Positions 60,520-64,000 of a DNA stretch of 64,000 nt are shown piece after piece. The stretch lies in NCBI GenBank assembly GCA_013399115.1, contig VXAA01004003.1, forward strand, positions 311,716-375,715, read 5' to 3'. The notes under the pieces are model-generated. The model saw nothing but the letters and a program-made list of their open reading frames with translations. It ran no database searches and was not told the origin of the DNA. The DNA is from Anseranas semipalmata. Taxonomy: Eukaryota > Chordata > Aves > Anseriformes > Anseranatidae. The position numbers and the translations under genes were made by a program. Position 1 is the first letter of the stretch. Each line of letters opens with the position of its first letter.

Positions 60520-60834
60520 AGGCTGTAGCAAGGTGGTGATTGGTCTCTTCTCCCAAGTACCAAGTGATAAGATGAGAGGGAATGGGCTTAAGTTGCACCA
60601 GGGGAGGTTTAGGTTGGATATTAGGAAAAATTTCTTCACTGAAAGGGTTGTGAAGTATTGGAACAGGCTGCCCAGGGAAGGGGTTGAGTCACCATCCCTG
60701 GAGGTATTCAAAAGATGTGTAGATGTAGAGCTTAGTGACGTGGTTTAATGGTGGACTTAGCAATGCTAGGTTAATGGTTGGACTAGATGATCTTAGAGGT
60801 CTTTTCCAGCCTATATGATTCTATGATTCTATCT
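60520..60834 (+). mobile_element. CR1 LINE 3' fragment (sense)
   Basis: The order of blocks is that of a CR1 3' end: GAGGGAATGGGCTTAAGTTG, AGGTTGGATATTAGGAAAAA, GGAACAGGCTGCCCAGGGAA, GGTTGGACTAGATGATCTTA, then the tail CCTATATGATTCTATGATTCTAT. The tail is complete and carries the 8-base repeat, so the 3' boundary at about 60832 is exact. Confidence 0.93.
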
Positions 60835-61671
60835 CTTTGACAGGGCCCTAATACCCATAAAATGACAATTTCAAATATGTTAACTGGCAAAGAATATATG
60901 AGAAGTTAACATTTTTGCTGCAAAATCCTTATACCCAACTTATCTATGATAAAAGGAGGCGGTAGACGGATGTACTATCTGTGGAGAAAGAGGTGCACAG
61001 TATTACATGGAAGAATAAATAAAAATGTATAGTGATGTACTCATAAATGATTATCTGTCACTTATACTGTATAAGTAGTATTCATTCCACACCGAATATG
61101 TCACTCAACCAGCTTATACAAGTCTGATTTTTCTGAGGGAAAGATGTCTAGACTTGCTTTCCCATTCTGGTTTCCTTTAAACAGGCTGTTGAATCAAATC
61201 AAGTTAGCACAATGGGTAGGGTTGGTGGTGTTTTGTTTTGTTTTTTTGTTTTTTTTTGTGTGCAAGCAGCATGTTGTCTAAGGTTGTTTCACTTGTGACT
61301 GAAATACAGGATTTAAATCCAGGGCTATGGACTGAAAATCTGGGGCGTTGAACTCATCAGACCAGATGACCATTTTGCTGCCTGCTGTTGCTTCAGTTTT
61401 CAAGCTGCAAACCACTCATCTGCATCAACTTATTGGAGAGTAGTTCTATGTTAACTGGAAATACATCATCAACAAAGCCCTCTTCTTCCAAAAGAAAAAA
61501 GGAATCAAGTCACTTAGTAAGGTATTTGGGTATATATGCCTTGTCTCATGCACTCTCTGTTCAAGACCTTCTGCAGGTTTTTTGTCCATGTGTTGCTTGA
61601 CCACTAATTGGATTCTATAGTATTGCGAAGAGCAATCAAGTTGAGGTTTTTCAGAAGTTTTTTGTCTTGTT

Positions 61672-61995
61672 TTCACAGAATCAGAGCTGTGGGAAGGGAC
61701 CTCTGGAGGCCATCTGGTCCAACTCCTGCTCAAGCAGGGCCACCCAGAGCAGGGTGGCCAGGACCACATCCAGGCAGCTTTTGAAGCTCTCCAAGGAGGA
61801 GACCCCACAACCTCTCTGGGCAACCCATATTCGTGCTTAGTCACCCACACAGTAATAAAGTGCTTCCTGACGTTCAGAGGGAATCTCCTGTGTTCCAGTT
61901 TGTCCCCATTGCCTCTTGTCCCAATACTGGGCACCACTGAGAAGAGCCTGGCTCTGTCTTTGCACCTTCAGGTATTTATAGACACTGATAAGTTT
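61672..61995 (-). mobile_element. CR1 LINE 3' fragment (antisense)
   Basis: The + strand shows the reverse complement of the CR1 tail (CACAGAATCAGAGCTGTGGG, AAGGGACCTCTGGAGGCCAT), then GGTCCAACTCCTGCTCAAGC, and runs to the block equivalent to the polymerase C-terminus (TTGCACCTTCAGGTATTTAT). The minus-strand frame still reads part of the CR1 protein end ([20 protein letters not shown]). Confidence 0.94.
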
Positions 61996-62830
61996 TCTGT
62001 TAAGTTGCAGGCAAAGCAGAAATGTCCAGTTTGTAAGAGAGATCCTCCTGGAACAACCTTAACAGGCTAATGAAGAAAGACAAGTTTTATATAGCATTAC
62101 ATCAGTCTCTTCACTTACATGTGTTGGTTATATTAGGGTGTAAGTTCTTGGCTCTAGTGAGTGAATTGTCGTGGCTGGAAGTGAGACCACAGTTCTGCAG
62201 TCTTGCTGACTGTGAAAGACATGATTGCTTGAAGTGTTTCTTGAAAGTGGGAGGGAGAGAGAAATCGCGCTGGTATACTAGCATCTAATGTGGCAATAGT
62301 ACTGTTGCCTTCTTGTACTCTTTTATGCAAGGTCACCTCTTAGATTTCTTAATTGAGTGTACTCTTACTTCCTATAACCATGTGCAGATAAAGTCTTTGC
62401 GTTCTAGTTAGTAAGGAAATGGACTTTTTCATTTGAAAGGGGTAATGGAAATGCAGTTTGCTACCATTCATCTTACATGGGGCTTCTACTTATAAGATTG
62501 ATGACAGAGAAAGAAGTAAGCTTTAAAAGGTAGTCTTCCCTTCTGAGACTCAGAGTGCATGTCTGAAAAGTCCATTTAAAGAATTAATGAACCTTTCCAG
62601 TAATGTAACTGTTGCACATCAGTTGCCCAAGCCATTTTTGTGGTGTATAGTGAAATTGTTTGTCATTCATTCTGTCCAGCTGCCTCTGAGCCTGTCATTT
62701 ACATTGGTGATATTTTACATCTTTCACCAGGTGGGGAAAAAATCTGAATGCTGTTTTGTAGAAAACCCTATCCTTCCTGTATCATGAGTTATGAGTTACG
62801 TCCTTCCAGTCAGAGGTGTCTTCACTGCAG

Positions 62831-62895
62831 AGAATTGTGTATTGTCTGTGAATTGTGTATTGACTGCTTTTTTTTAAATTAAAAAAAAAAAAAAA
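62831..62895. repeat. Short direct repeat and A/T inverted tract
   Basis: GAATTGTGTATTG is duplicated 18 bases apart (about 62832 and 62850). It is followed by eight T, AAATT and a run of 15 A, which can fold as a T/A hairpin. Confidence 0.85.
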
Positions 62896-64000
62896 CTGAG
62901 ACAAGGGCTGCTGCAGGGCAAGTTAACTCTATCCCAGCCAGACCCAGTACAGCTGGCACCATGCTTGTGAAGATGCACAGAGTGGACAAGAACAGAATTG
63001 TAAGGCAAAAGGCTTAAGTCAGTTATGTAATGTGTGGCTCTTATTCATGCTGTAAAGGGTTTTGCTTAACACCTAGCATAGCAGTTTTCCACTGGCAGTT
63101 TTTTTGATAGTTTTAAATATGTCACCCAGCTGCTCAGGACTGTGTTTTACTGCTTCGGTACAAAAGCACAGTTGGTAGTTGAGCACTGCTGAAAGAGTTA
63201 TGTAAATGCACACGTAAAGTTATAAGAGGTTTCGGATGTTTCTGAAATTCTCCGCTGAGCTATAGCTGGGAAAATATTGTTAGGTAGTGAGAAGAACAAG
63301 TGGAAAAGTGAGAATTAAGTAGGTCAGTGTACTGATAGAACAGTATGAGAAATAATCCTCATGCCGCATTAGAAATATTACTCTTCCAAAATATTTCTCA
63401 ATTTTAGTTCATTCAAAGACCACCAGTTGTAATCATTATGGTAATAGTTCTTCTGAAATCCATTTTTAACCCCTCTTAACTGGGCAATCAAAACTGGCCA
63501 CAGCTGAGTTGCTGGAGAGAGCTGTTATGTTCCTGCGTGGCCTGAACTTGCAGTCTCTTGCTTTAGCCAGTATAGCCTGATTGTTTTTTCTCTTTCTCCA
63601 TGCAGATGCCTTTTTTTTGGCTATTAATCTACACTTGTGCAATAGGAATATCATCTCTGCGTGCTTTGGAACATCTTAGACGTAGGAGTGGGGGGCTGGA
63701 GTGGATTAGGCCTTGGCAGTGATGCAGATTTTGGCAATGCCTTGAACTAGGACATGGTGATGCATGCAAGTAGACTGAGCGTGGAAGAGAAATGTTAAAA
63801 TAAAGCTATTATCCATGCAAAAGGTACGTTTGCCCTTAAGTTGGAATCCTTTAAATGGTGTGGTGTAGGGACAGATAAGGTCTGGCAAGACCTGTTGCCA
63901 GTTCCTTTTTCTCACTCAAGCAATATATGAGCATGTAATGGTATGAGATTCTGGGAGAAATTGTCATGAAAGAACTGGAATCCGAATACAGTTTTAGATG

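Larger units (their letters stand above)
57261..64000. other. Downstream flank, no gene recognised
   Basis: In human the next gene after FAM193A is TNIP2 on the opposite strand (recalled synteny). I see none of its coding exons here on either strand. The stretch holds a sense CR1 (about 60.52-60.83 kb), an antisense CR1 (about 61.67-61.99 kb), a short GATA microsatellite and A/T homopolymers. The remaining open frames are short and not gene-like. Confidence 0.7.

Noticed and set aside
57261..64000. Coding exons of TNIP2, expected next by human synteny
   Set aside because: No minus-strand segment with plausible splice sites and coding composition was found. The gene may lie beyond the window.

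Overview
The window is vertebrate nuclear DNA, most likely from a bird. It has long AT-rich introns with canonical GT-AG splice sites. Several 3'-truncated CR1 LINE copies carry the avian-type ATTCTATGATTCT tail, and there is no sign of bacterial-style gene packing. No operons, CRISPR arrays, rRNA or tRNA genes were seen.

One protein-coding gene dominates. FAM193A (older human names C4orf8 and RES4-22, recalled) lies on the + strand and spans about 9.94-57.25 kb. I reconstructed 21 coding exons by joining AG acceptors to GT donors. Their lengths sum to 4356 nt, exactly 1452 codons, and the frame stays open through every junction to a TGA at 56499-56501. The first exon seen (9941-10006) opens in phase 0 with no usable ATG, so the N-terminus and promoter lie upstream of the window. 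The encoded protein has, in order: a Cys-pair module (CLLC, CPDC); a helical middle region; Ser-rich and acidic stretches; a His/Pro-rich segment; a Pro/Ser/Thr-rich linker; a basic Arg/Lys/Glu coiled coil with Lys-rich nuclear-localisation-like runs; and the conserved FAM193 C-terminal domain split over the last two coding exons. The motif C-x-C-x-x-C occurs four times, on four separate exons, which is the most striking protein-level pattern here.

Layout: 1-9940 is intron or 5' flank with two CpG-rich patches (about 4.6 and 5.9 kb). 9.9-36.3 kb holds exons 1-12 with introns up to 4.9 kb. The 3.6 kb intron 12 carries two CR1 copies in opposite orientation and a 26-base assembly gap inside a T run. 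39.9-56.5 kb holds exons 13-21. From 56.5 to about 57.25 kb is the probable 3' UTR, and 57.3-64 kb is intergenic or flanking sequence with another opposed CR1 pair.

Non-gene material worth attention: two antisense, protein-like, frame-broken stretches inside introns (about 17.07-18.3 kb and 52.71-53.06 kb, the second ending in a poly-A tract on its own strand), and a possible remnant of an ERVL-like retroelement near 32.1-32.4 kb. I found no convincing new multi-gene system.
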